11,940 nucleotides of DNA from Bacteroidota bacterium (GTDB taxonomy: Bacteria > Bacteroidota > Bacteroidia > Bacteroidales > Prolixibacteraceae): contig JAMDDG010000056.1 of NCBI GenBank assembly GCA_023488865.1, positions 1 through 11,940 on the forward strand. Reading direction: 5' to 3'. The notes under the pieces were generated by a model that worked only from the letters and a program-made list of their open reading frames with translations, had not been told where the DNA came from and did not search any database. This document shows, in pieces, positions 1 through 5,848 of this stretch. The translations under genes and the position numbers were made by a program. The stretch's first letter is position 1, and each line of letters begins with the position of its first letter.

Positions 1-256
1 CTTCTCCGATTTTGTCCAGCGACTCATGGCCAAGAGCCAGACAAATTCTTGACTCAGAGCCAAATGCATTAACAAGAAGGGGGAAGGCTGTTCCGTTGTT
101 TTCAAACAACAAAGCCTTCCCCCCTCCGGGACTTTTGGAAACACGGTCAACGATTTCTGTTATTTCAAGTACGGTATCAACCTTTTGGCTGATTCGGATT
201 AGTTCGTTTTCACGCTCCAGAACTTCTACAAAATCGTTTAACCCTTTGTATGGCAT
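1..256 (-). CDS. UbiD-family decarboxylase, N-terminal part (3' end outside window)
   Basis: This is the first 85 codons of a gene that runs off the window at base 1. The protein starts MPYKGLNDFVEVLERENELI and continues with LEITEIVDRVSK, then GGGKALLFEN and LLVNAFGSESRICLALG. That order (glycine-leucine-x-aspartate-phenylalanine start, a glutamate-leucine-isoleucine-arginine turn, LEITEI, ALLFEN, NxFGS..R..LALG) is the usual N-terminus of UbiD-family enzymes. These are prenylated-FMN-dependent (de)carboxylases of aromatic or unsaturated acids; in Bacteroidota they are often annotated as menaquinone-biosynthesis decarboxylase. The substrate cannot be told from this fragment, and the catalytic Glu-Arg-Glu residues lie further on. 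The ATG at 256-254 gives the expected family start. The gene lies 218 bases downstream of gltA, with a tandem repeat and an inverted-repeat element between them, so co-transcription with gltA is uncertain. Confidence 0.8.
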   Translation of the reverse strand, partial: MPYKGLNDFVEVLERENELIRISQKVDTVLEITEIVDRVSKSPGGGKALLFENNGTAFPLLVNAFGSESRICLALGHESLDKIGE

Positions 257-261
257 TTATT

Positions 262-279
262 TATCATTGGTATCATTGG
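262..279. repeat. Tandem 9-bp duplication before the ubiD-like gene
   Basis: TATCATTGG occurs twice head to tail (262-270 and 271-279), followed by another T. On the minus strand it lies 6-23 bases upstream of the ATG of the ubiD-like gene, so it would be in the 5' untranslated region. It may be only replication slippage in a short AT-rich spacer. Confidence 0.6.
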
Positions 280-285
280 TGACAT

Positions 286-450
286 AAAAAGCTACACAGA
301 GAAGCACTGAGTCACACGGAGACAAAGAAACGTTAATGATGTTTATTGAGTTTGAATTGTTCAAAGACCGTAACCCTTCGAACTTTTTAAGCAATTTAAA
401 CCCTTCGAACAATTAGAAATTGTTCTCTGTGGACCTCTGTGTTTCTTTTT
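286..450. repeat. Inverted-repeat (MITE-like or palindromic) intergenic element
   Basis: A 165-base stretch between gltA and the ubiD-like gene is bounded by imperfect inverted repeats. The left arm at 286-311 pairs with the right arm at 425-450 at 20 of 26 positions, and the outer 16 bases match at 14 (left AAAAAGCTACACAGAG, right in complement AAAAAGAAACACAGAG). Each arm carries two spaced ACAGAG-like hexamers. Inside are two short perfect hairpins, 351-365 (TTTGAA-TTG-TTCAAA) and 407-425 (GAACAATT-AGA-AATTGTTC), and a 12-base direct repeat AACCCTTCGAAC at 372-383 and 399-410. No ORF or transposase is inside. It could be a non-autonomous mobile element, a dispersed palindromic repeat or simply a structured 3' region of gltA. 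I see no clear target-site duplication. Confidence 0.55.
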
Positions 451-474
451 GTTACCCTATGTAATATTATAGTT

Positions 475-1788
475 TTAAATTCCCGCCTTTTGTTTGAAAA
501 ACTCCAAAGTTTCGGATGATGGCCTTTCCAAAGGTAAATTGTACATTCTGTCCCATATAAGTTGAGCTAAAACTCCCAGGGAGCGGCTTACGCCAAACAT
601 GACAGTATAGAAGAAGTGTTCCGTAATTCCGTAGTGATGAAGCAAAGAGCCGGAGAATGCATCGACATTTGGCCATGGATTTTTAATCTTGCCAATTGAT
701 TGCAAAATCGGTGGTACTATGTCATACAGATGATTAACAGTATCAATTAAACTATCATTTTCAACATATTTTTTGGCAAATATCTGCTGTGCTGTAAAAC
801 GTGGATCAGTCACCCTTAAAACTGCATGACCATAACCTGGAACAACCTGACCGGATGAGATAGTTTTGCGAACATAAGCTTCGATCTTACTCCGTTCTTC
901 TTCTTTGCTCGAACTAACACCTATCTCTTCCTGCATTTCAAAAATCCAGTTGATTACCTCCTGGTTGGCATATCCGTGCAAAGGACCCGCCAGTCCAAGC
1001 ATTCCTGCAGCATAAGCATAATAAGGGTTACTCAGCGCAGAGCCAACAAGATGGGTTGCATGAGCGGAAACATTGCCACCTTCATGATCGGCATGGATCA
1101 TCATATACATCCTGAAAAGACGATATATATCATCCTGGTCATAACCCATCATGTGGGCAAAATTGGCGGCCCAGTCAAGGTTTGGATCCGGCGGGATAAA
1201 CTTTCCGTCTTTGAAATTTCGACGATAGATGTAAGCAGCAACGACCGGCAGGCGTGCAATCAAATCCATCACATCTTCAAATGTCGTATCCCAGTAATCA
1301 TTTTTATGCAGGCCCTGACGGTGTGCTTTCTGAAATTTAGACTCAGTCGCCATAGCCAATATTGCAGTACTAAACTGTGTCATCGGCTTACTGGAGAGCG
1401 GCATAGCATCCATGATTTCAATAACGTGCTCGGGCAATTCACTTCTTTTTACCCATTCTTTGCTCAAATTGTCAACCTCCTCTTTGGTAGGTATCTCATT
1501 GAGTAAAAAAAGATAGAAAAGCCCTTCTGAAAGAGGTTCACCTTCAGGCCTGACCTTAGGTAATTTAGCTTGTATCTCAGGTATGGTTAATCCCCGGTAG
1601 GTAATCCCGGTATTGGGGTTAAGTTTTGAAGTTACGGTAAGCAACCCGGTAATTCCCTTCATCCCTGTAAGGACCTGATCAATATTGACTGATTCAAGCA
1701 CCGTGCTCCCAAATTCGCTGACCAAACGCTTTACGATGAGGCGCTCTTCTTCACCTTTCTTCAAAAGCTTCTGTTTAATGTATTCCAT
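475..1788 (-). CDS. gltA: Citrate synthase, mitochondrial-like type
   Basis: It condenses oxaloacetate and acetyl-CoA to citrate, the entry step of the TCA cycle, in the cytoplasm. The 437-residue protein carries the family signatures in order: HADHEGGNVSAHATHL (residues 232-247), LAGPLHGYANQEV (266-278), VPGYGHAVLRVTDPR (316-330), KNPWPNVDAFSG (369-380) and FGVSRSLGVLAQLIWDR (398-414), ending PLERPSSETL. By alignment from memory with pig heart enzyme, the catalytic residues are His271, His321 and Asp376, all present. The match is to the eukaryote-like citrate synthase class, not the hexameric NADH-regulated E. coli type; that class is usually dimeric and not NADH-inhibited. It lies 275 bases downstream of rplQ and beyond the rplQ terminator, so it is probably a separate transcription unit. 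The ATG start at 1788 gives a full-length N-terminus. I see no Shine-Dalgarno sequence and no convincing promoter. Confidence 0.95.
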   Translation of the reverse strand: MEYIKQKLLKKGEEERLIVKRLVSEFGSTVLESVNIDQVLTGMKGITGLLTVTSKLNPNTGITYRGLTIPEIQAKLPKVRPEGEPLSEGLFYLFLLNEIPTKEEVDNLSKEWVKRSELPEHVIEIMDAMPLSSKPMTQFSTAILAMATESKFQKAHRQGLHKNDYWDTTFEDVMDLIARLPVVAAYIYRRNFKDGKFIPPDPNLDWAANFAHMMGYDQDDIYRLFRMYMMIHADHEGGNVSAHATHLVGSALSNPYYAYAAGMLGLAGPLHGYANQEVINWIFEMQEEIGVSSSKEEERSKIEAYVRKTISSGQVVPGYGHAVLRVTDPRFTAQQIFAKKYVENDSLIDTVNHLYDIVPPILQSIGKIKNPWPNVDAFSGSLLHHYGITEHFFYTVMFGVSRSLGVLAQLIWDRMYNLPLERPSSETLEFFKQKAGI

Positions 1789-2005
1789 AAAGAGTTTATT
1801 ATGTTAGTTAACTAATTTTTTGAATTCACAAATCTCCCCGTTTCAAAGAAAATTTCTTCAAGAACTTCCTAATTAAGTTCATTGTTTCTTTCTAATTACT
1901 TAGCAGGTGAAAATTACATAAAAAATGTATCAATTTATATATTTATCTAACAAATAAGGTAAATATTTTAAAAAAATAAGTTGTCTGATCTGTAAGCGAA
2001 AAGGG
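1789..2005 (-). other. gltA upstream region, AT-rich, no clear promoter
   Basis: This is the spacer between the rplQ terminator and gltA. It is very AT-rich and codes for nothing I can support. A perfect 6-bp inverted repeat with a 7-base loop (GAACTT at 1862-1867, AAGTTC at 1875-1880) lies about 75-90 bases upstream of gltA. The closest match to the Bacteroidota -7 box (TAnnTTTG) on the minus strand is at 1851-1844, with one mismatch and no TTG at the right distance, so I do not call a promoter. Confidence 0.4.
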
Positions 2006-2040
2006 AAAAAAACAAAAGCCATCCGGACAGGATGGCTTTT
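2006..2040 (-). terminator. Intrinsic terminator after rplQ
   Basis: On the minus strand, AAAAGCCATCC (2040-2030), a 5-base loop (2029-2025) and GGATGGCTTTT (2024-2014) form a perfect 11-bp hairpin. One G and then seven T's follow (2012-2006). It begins 24 bases after the rplQ stop codon. This is a classic rho-independent terminator and marks the end of the alpha-type operon. Confidence 0.93.
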
Positions 2041-2063
2041 AGATATTGTAAGAAAAAAATTGC

Positions 2064-2549
2064 TCAGGAAGCAACTTCTTCGGAAGATGCCTCAACTACT
2101 TTTTCTTCTTTTACGGGTGCTTCACTTTTTTTAGTTTTGCGCACACGTCGTTTTTTAGTTGTATCCGTCTTAGGTGTAGACAACATATTTTCGTTGTAAT
2201 CGACCAGTTCGATCATACACATTTCGGCATTATCACCTAAACGTGTACCTGTTTTAAGAATTCTGGTATATCCACCCGGCCTGTCCCCAATTTTAACAAT
2301 AATATCACGGAACAGTTCTGTCACAACCTGTTTGCTTCTTAAATCACTAAAGACCTCGCGTCTGTTATGGGTAGTATCATCTTTGGCTCGTGTAATCAAA
2401 GGTTCAACAAAAACACGTAACTCTTTTGCTTTTGCAAGCGTAGTTGTGATGCGTTTGTGAAGCAAAAGGGAATTTGCCATATTGGAAAGCATTGCTTTCC
2501 GGTGTGAGCTGGTCCTACCTAAATGATTAAAACCTTTTCTATGTCTCAT
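2064..2549 (-). CDS. rplQ: 50S ribosomal protein L17 (bL17)
   Basis: L17 is a large-subunit protein near the peptide exit region. Residues 1-119 hold the conserved core: MRHRKGFNHLGRTSSHRKAM at the start, then ANSLLLHKRITTTLAKAKEL, DRPGGYTRILK, and LGDNAEMCMIELV near its end. The total of 161 residues is longer than E. coli L17 (127). The extra 40 or so residues form a low-complexity tail, first rich in Lys, Arg and Thr, then in Glu, Ala and Ser. Such tails are common in Bacteroidota L17. The gene starts 5 bases after the rpoA stop. AAGGA lies 11 bases upstream of the ATG, but it is made by the last rpoA codons and may be coincidental. A strong terminator follows, so this is the last gene of the operon. 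Confidence 0.97.
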   Translation of the reverse strand: MRHRKGFNHLGRTSSHRKAMLSNMANSLLLHKRITTTLAKAKELRVFVEPLITRAKDDTTHNRREVFSDLRSKQVVTELFRDIIVKIGDRPGGYTRILKTGTRLGDNAEMCMIELVDYNENMLSTPKTDTTKKRRVRKTKKSEAPVKEEKVVEASSEEVAS

Positions 2550-2554
2550 ATCAA

Positions 2555-3547
2555 TTATTCCTTGTCTAATTTATACTTACTGATATCCATCCCGAAACTT
2601 AAATTGAGATTGACCAATAAATCATCCAATTCAGTTAGGGATTTCTTGCCAAAGTTTCGGAATTTCAGCAGGTCGTTCCGGTTGTAGGTAACCAATTCCC
2701 CCAATGTTTCAACATCAGCCGCCTTTAAGCAATTGAGTGCGCGGACAGAGAGATCAAGATCGACCAGTTTATTTTTCAGTAATTGGCGCATGTGCAGAAT
2801 TTCCTCATCAAATTCTTCATTGGCAAATTTCTCATCAGAGTCGAGTGTTATTTTCTCATCAGAGAATAGCATGAAATGGTAAATCAGAATTTTAGCTGCT
2901 TCCTTCAGGGCATCTTTCGGGTGAATTGAACCATCTGTATGGATGTCAATGAGCAACTTCTCATAGTCAGTTTTTTGTTCCACACGGTAGTTTTCGACCG
3001 AATATTTCACATTTTTGATTGGGGTGAAAATCGAGTCAATGGGAATGACGCCGAATTCTTCCTCAACAGGCTTGTTTTCAACCCCTGGAACATAACCGCG
3101 TCCCTTCTCGATAGTCATCTCGATCTGAAGTTTCACATCTGTTTCCATGTTGCAGATCAGCAAATCGGTATTCAAAACACGAAATCCGGTAATAAAGTTA
3201 TTGATATCGCCCGCTTTGAATTTGTTCTGCCCGAAAATAGTGACTGTGACCTTTTCACTGTCAAAATCATCTACGACTTTTTTGAAACGGATCTGTTTCA
3301 AATTGAGGATCATCTCTGTGACGTCTTCAATCACACCTGGAATTGTTGAGAATTCATGCTCAACACCTTCGATTTTTATCGTAGTGATTGCATACCCTTC
3401 CAAAGATGACAACAAAATTCTGCGTAACGCGTTCCCGATGGTAATACCGTAACCGGGCTCCAACGGACGAAATTCGAATTTGCCGATTTTGTCGTCCGAC
3501 TCAATCATGATCACCTTATCCGGCTTCTGGAAAGCTAAAATTGCCAT
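2555..3547 (-). CDS. rpoA: DNA-directed RNA polymerase subunit alpha
   Basis: The alpha subunit forms the dimer on which RNA polymerase assembles, and its C-terminal domain contacts promoter DNA and activators. The protein has 330 residues, a normal length. The N-terminal domain shows FRPLEPGYGITIGNALRRIL (26-45) and the IEGVEHEFSTIPGVIEDV segment (59-76). The alpha-CTD begins near residue 266 (LSVRALNCLKAADVETLGEL) and contains FGKKSLTELDDLL (299-311). Arg269, Asn272 and Cys273 correspond to E. coli Arg265, Asn268 and Cys269, so the DNA-binding determinants are kept. The order rpsM-rpsK-rpsD-rpoA-rplQ is the classic alpha operon. The ATG is preceded only by a weak AAAAGG. Confidence 0.98.
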   Translation of the reverse strand: MAILAFQKPDKVIMIESDDKIGKFEFRPLEPGYGITIGNALRRILLSSLEGYAITTIKIEGVEHEFSTIPGVIEDVTEMILNLKQIRFKKVVDDFDSEKVTVTIFGQNKFKAGDINNFITGFRVLNTDLLICNMETDVKLQIEMTIEKGRGYVPGVENKPVEEEFGVIPIDSIFTPIKNVKYSVENYRVEQKTDYEKLLIDIHTDGSIHPKDALKEAAKILIYHFMLFSDEKITLDSDEKFANEEFDEEILHMRQLLKNKLVDLDLSVRALNCLKAADVETLGELVTYNRNDLLKFRNFGKKSLTELDDLLVNLNLSFGMDISKYKLDKE

Positions 3548-3561
3548 AAACCTTTTATTAA

Positions 3562-4170
3562 TTATTTCGAATACAATTCGACGATTAACTGTTCTTTGAT
3601 GTTTTCAGGAATCTCTTCTCTCTCGGGTACATTCAAAAATTTGCCTGACTTCGCTTCGCCATTCCATTCTAACCAGGAAAAACTGCTGTGACGACGGGAA
3701 GAAAGTGAATCATTGATAGCGACCAAAGATTTAGATTTTTCGCGAACGGCAACTACTTCACCCGGACGAACAGTATAGGAGGGGATATTGACCACTTCAC
3801 CATTGACGGTAATGTGTTTGTGAGAAACCAACTGGCGGGCAGCAGCCCGGCTCGGAGCAATTCCAAGGCGGAAAACCACGTTATCCAGACGGCTCTCAAG
3901 AAGCTGTAAAAGGACTGTACCTGTTATACCTTTATGTGAGTGCGCTTTTTCGAACAAATTACGAAACTGACGCTCTAAAACACCGTACATGTATTTCGCT
4001 TTCTGTTTCTCTTTCAATTGCGTACCGTATTCTGATACTTTTTTACGGCGTTTGCTGTTGCCGTGCATTCCCGGAGGAAAATTTTTGTGTTCAAAAGCTT
4101 TATCGGGGCCATAAATTGGCTCACCAAATTTTCTAGCTATCTTTGATTTAGGACCTATGTATCTTGCCAT
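3562..4170 (-). CDS. rpsD: 30S ribosomal protein S4 (uS4), zinc-free form
   Basis: S4 is a primary 16S rRNA-binding protein that starts assembly of the 30S body. The protein has 202 residues. It begins MARYIGPKSKIARKFGEPIY, and its S4 RNA-binding domain lies at about 91-147 (LESRLDNVVFRLGIAPSRAA, HITVNGEVVNIPSYTVRPG). It contains no cysteine at all, so it is the C-minus form without the N-terminal zinc knuckle. In E. coli S4 represses its own alpha operon by binding a leader pseudoknot. I cannot show such a site here. The gene lies 25 bases after rpsK and 14 before rpoA. Confidence 0.98.
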   Translation of the reverse strand: MARYIGPKSKIARKFGEPIYGPDKAFEHKNFPPGMHGNSKRRKKVSEYGTQLKEKQKAKYMYGVLERQFRNLFEKAHSHKGITGTVLLQLLESRLDNVVFRLGIAPSRAAARQLVSHKHITVNGEVVNIPSYTVRPGEVVAVREKSKSLVAINDSLSSRRHSSFSWLEWNGEAKSGKFLNVPEREEIPENIKEQLIVELYSK

Positions 4171-4195
4171 GTTTTTTAATTTAATTGACTAATAA

Positions 4196-4585
4196 TTAGA
4201 CACGACGACGCTTTGGAGGACGACAACCGTTATGAGGCATTGGGGTAACATCGACAATCTCAGTTACCTGGATACCAACATTAGCGATAGCACGAATAGC
4301 AGATTCGCGGCCGTTCCCCGGTCCTTTCACATAAACTTTCACCTTGCGCAAGCCAAGATCGAAAGCTGTTTTTGCACACTCTTCTGAAGCTGTTTGGGCA
4401 GCGTAAGGAGTATTTTTCTTTGAGCCACGGAAGCCTTTTTTCCCGGCTGATGACCAGGAGATCACCTCTCCGTTGTTGTTGGTCATCGAAATGATAATAT
4501 TATTAAAAGAAGATGAAACGTGAGCCTGTCCGACAGCCTCTACATTAACAACCCTTTTCTTAGATATTCCAGTCTTTTTTGCCAT
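4196..4585 (-). CDS. rpsK: 30S ribosomal protein S11 (uS11)
   Basis: S11 lies in the 30S platform and contacts the mRNA path near the E site. The 129-residue protein has the expected features: AHVSSSFNNIIISMTNNNGE (22-41), SSAGKKGFRGSKKNTPYAAQ (45-64), KVYVKGPGNGRESAIRAI, and the C-terminal DVTPMPHNGCRPPKRRRV. The rRNA-binding basic tail is complete. It lies 12 bases downstream of rpsM with no Shine-Dalgarno sequence, as is normal in this phylum. Confidence 0.98.
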   Translation of the reverse strand: MAKKTGISKKRVVNVEAVGQAHVSSSFNNIIISMTNNNGEVISWSSAGKKGFRGSKKNTPYAAQTASEECAKTAFDLGLRKVKVYVKGPGNGRESAIRAIANVGIQVTEIVDVTPMPHNGCRPPKRRRV

Positions 4586-4597
4586 CTCTACTTATTC

Positions 4598-4975
4598 TTA
4601 TTTAGTAGCTTTCTTCTTGTTTGCAACTGTCTTCTTTTTACCTTTACGGGTACGGGCATTGTTTTTGGTACTTTGTCCGCGAACCGGGAGGCCTAAGCGA
4701 TGACGTATTCCGCGATAACAACCAATGTCCATCAATCGCTTGATGCTCATTTGGTTTTCAGAACGAAGTTCGCCTTCTACCTTGAAACCATCGGTAATTA
4801 CCTTACGAATTGAGCTAAATTGATCATCATTCCATTCACTTACTTTGATGTCTTTGTTCACACCCGCTTTTTCGAGAATTTCGTTTGAGCGGCTACGGCC
4901 AATTCCAAAAATGTAAGTCAAGGCGATTTCACCTCTTTTGTTATTTGGTATGTCTACACCAACTATTCGAGCCAT
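4598..4975 (-). CDS. rpsM: 30S ribosomal protein S13 (uS13)
   Basis: S13 sits in the head of the 30S subunit, bridges to the 50S and contacts P-site tRNA through its basic tail. The 125-residue protein starts MARIVGVDIPNNKRGEIALT and has the helix-two-turn-helix region with IFGIGRSRSNEILEKAGV (23-40). It continues with MDIGCYRGIRHRLGLPVRGQ and the typical STKNNARTRKGKKKT tail. It follows rpmJ by 41 bases (4976-5016); I see no hairpin or Shine-Dalgarno sequence in that spacer. Confidence 0.98.
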   Translation of the reverse strand: MARIVGVDIPNNKRGEIALTYIFGIGRSRSNEILEKAGVNKDIKVSEWNDDQFSSIRKVITDGFKVEGELRSENQMSIKRLMDIGCYRGIRHRLGLPVRGQSTKNNARTRKGKKKTVANKKKATK

Positions 4976-5016
4976 AATCTTATATTGATTAAAAAATCGT
5001 TATAAATTTAACATTT

Positions 5017-5133
5017 TTAACCCTGACGTTGCTTGAACTTCGGGTTTTTTTTGTTTATCACGTAGAGACGTCCCTTACGGCTTACAATTTTGCATTCCGC
5101 ACTACGTTTCTTAATGGATGCCCTTACTTTCAT
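5017..5133 (-). CDS. rpmJ: 50S ribosomal protein L36 (bL36), zinc-free form
   Basis: This 38-residue gene was found by translating the gap between infA and rpsM. The protein begins MKVRASIKKRSAECKIVSRK, continues GRLYVINKKN and ends PKFKQRQG, which is L36 along its whole length. L36 binds 23S rRNA late in 50S assembly. The zinc-binding C-type uses three cysteines and a histidine. Here only Cys14 remains: position 11 is Ser, position 27 is Asn, and an aromatic residue stands near the histidine position. It is therefore the C-minus form, which is usual in Bacteroidota. It lies 74 bases after infA, with a hairpin in the spacer, and 41 bases before rpsM. Confidence 0.96.
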   Translation of the reverse strand: MKVRASIKKRSAECKIVSRKGRLYVINKKNPKFKQRQG

Positions 5134-5164
5134 ACTGTAATTATTAGTTTTTAATTGTAGTATG

Positions 5165-5189
5165 GAACTCTCCCGATAAATCGGGGTTC
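5165..5189 (-). other. Hairpin in the infA-rpmJ spacer
   Basis: CCCGAT and ATCGGG (5172-5185) form a self-complementary stem that must open to a short TAAA-type loop. Flanking GAAC (5165-5168) and GTTC (5186-5189) can extend it across a 3-base bulge. No U-run follows in the direction of transcription, so it is not an intrinsic terminator. It might affect mRNA processing or differential expression of infA versus the genes after it; that is inference only. Confidence 0.45.
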
Positions 5190-5207
5190 GTTTCATTTTT
5201 CTACTTA

Positions 5208-5429
5208 TTAATTTTTGTATCTGAAAGAGATTCTTCCTTTACTAAGGTCATAAGGCGACATTTCAACCTTCACTTTGTCACCAGGAAGAATTTTAATATA
5301 GTGCATGCGCATTTTGCCCGAAATATGGGCCGTTATCACATGACCGTTTTGCAATTCAACCCGGAACATTGCATTGGACAATGCTTCAATAATTGTTCCG
5401 TCTTGTTCAATGAATGATTGTTTTGACAT
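5208..5429 (-). CDS. infA: Translation initiation factor IF-1
   Basis: IF-1 is a small OB-fold (S1-like) protein that occupies the 30S A site during initiation. The chosen ATG at 5429 gives a 73-residue protein starting MSKQSFIEQDGTIIEALSNA, followed by MFRVELQNGHVITAHISGKM, RMHYIKILPGDKVKVEMSPY and DLSKGRISFRYKN. It matches the family start and length. The reading frame is open further upstream to a TTG at 5465, but the added residues have no family support. As the first gene after the promoter at 5694-5664, it probably leads the alpha-type operon. In E. coli infA is a lone gene elsewhere; linkage to rpmJ and rpsM is common in Bacteroidota and Gram-positives. Confidence 0.97.
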   Translation of the reverse strand: MSKQSFIEQDGTIIEALSNAMFRVELQNGHVITAHISGKMRMHYIKILPGDKVKVEMSPYDLSKGRISFRYKN

Positions 5430-5482
5430 AGAAACTAATACTTCTGCATTAAGTTGAAAATTCAAACTAATCCCTTAAACTG

Positions 5483-5524
5483 CTCCTGAGAGCAAAACTT
5501 AAACATTCGATCAATTGCCAGGAG
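5483..5524 (-). other. Possible stem-loop in the infA leader
   Basis: CTCCTG (5524-5519 on the minus strand) and CAGGAG (5488-5483) are perfect complements separated by 30 bases. A further GCA/TGC pairing is possible inside across a 3-base bulge. It lies about 55-95 bases upstream of the infA start codon and overlaps the 33-codon ORF. The long loop makes it a weak prediction; it could be part of a larger folded leader or chance. Confidence 0.3.
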
Positions 5525-5654
5525 CTTGTAGAAGTATTTCACTTCCCTCTTTCCTTCAAACATCTTTTACAGATGGTTCTTTCATTGCCGCGCTTAATCC
5601 CGGACCGTTATAATCCTAAGAATAATCATAAAAAAACGAAGGTGATCTATTTTT

Positions 5655-5772
5655 TCAGGTCGGCAAAGATACTGAAAAGAAAAAAAAGATACAACACTCA
5701 TTCTGGGAAACAGGTAAACTTCTGAAAATGATCTGAACGCATCAGTCGGCAATTTTTAAGGTCCCGACCTGA
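5655..5772. repeat. Inverted repeat flanking the infA promoter
   Basis: TCAGGTCGG (5655-5663) and CCGACCTGA (5764-5772) are perfect 9-bp inverted copies 100 bases apart. A third near-copy, TCAGTCGG at 5742-5749, lacks one G. In a transcript reading through from secY, the segment at 5772-5764 could pair either with the near-copy (loop of 14 bases, one bulged base) or with the distal perfect copy. The distal copy abuts the -7 box and overlaps the predicted transcription start. Confidence 0.5.
5664..5694 (-). promoter_or_regulatory. Bacteroidota-type sigma-70 promoter for the infA operon
   Basis: On the minus strand TTG (5694-5692), 20 bases, then TATCTTTG (5671-5664) fits the Bacteroidota primary-sigma consensus (-33 TTG and -7 TAnnTTTG, spaced about 19-21). 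Transcription should start a few bases downstream, near 5660-5656, leaving a 5' leader of about 230 bases before the infA ATG at 5429. It would let the infA-rplQ block be transcribed independently of the spc operon. The match is exact at every fixed base of the -7 box. Confidence 0.82.
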
Positions 5773-5848
5773 TTATAATGATGCTATACAGCTAACTTGC
5801 CAGGATAAATAATTTCCCCACAATCGGAAAAGACTTTCATCCAATCCC

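Larger units (their letters stand above)
5430..5848 (-). other. secY-infA intergenic region, promoter and long leader; map absent
   Basis: This 419-base spacer is the largest non-coding stretch in the window. It holds a hairpin-capable segment (5742-5772), a promoter (5694-5664) and a leader of about 230 bases before infA. The only ORF of note is 33 codons (ATG at 5563, stop at 5464-5462; MFEGKREVKYFYKLLAIDRM...), with no family I recognise. A 9-codon frame (MKEPSVKDV) ends by overlapping its start codon. I found no trace of a methionine aminopeptidase in any frame, no tRNA and no U-tailed terminator for secY. Confidence 0.6.

Noticed and set aside
12..287. 91-codon ORF on the plus strand
   Set aside because: It is antisense to the ubiD-like frame, which runs open through the same bases on the minus strand with a clear family match; the plus-strand translation is low-complexity and matches nothing I know.
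976..1506. 176-codon plus-strand ORF inside gltA
   Set aside because: It is a shadow of the well-supported citrate synthase gene on the other strand, whose active-site motifs lie in this span.
2939..3452. Plus-strand ORFs inside rpoA
   Set aside because: They are antisense shadows of the complete alpha-subunit gene, with no recognisable domain and no promoter.
5208..5465. Longer infA starting at a TTG at 5465
   Set aside because: The 12 extra residues are not part of any IF-1 I know, while the ATG at 5429 gives the standard start and length.
5742..5772. Stem TCAGGTCGG/CCGACTGA as an intrinsic terminator for secY
   Set aside because: The stem has a bulge and a 14-base loop, and no U-run follows on the minus strand, so termination is not supported; I kept it only as part of the repeat set.
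5801..5848. Short TTTCC/GGAAA stem just after secY as a terminator
   Set aside because: It has only 5 base pairs, an 8-base loop and no clear U-run.
5430..5848. Decayed map gene or tRNA in the secY-infA spacer
   Set aside because: No frame shows methionine aminopeptidase motifs, and no T-loop (GGTTCRA-type) or acceptor pairing was seen.
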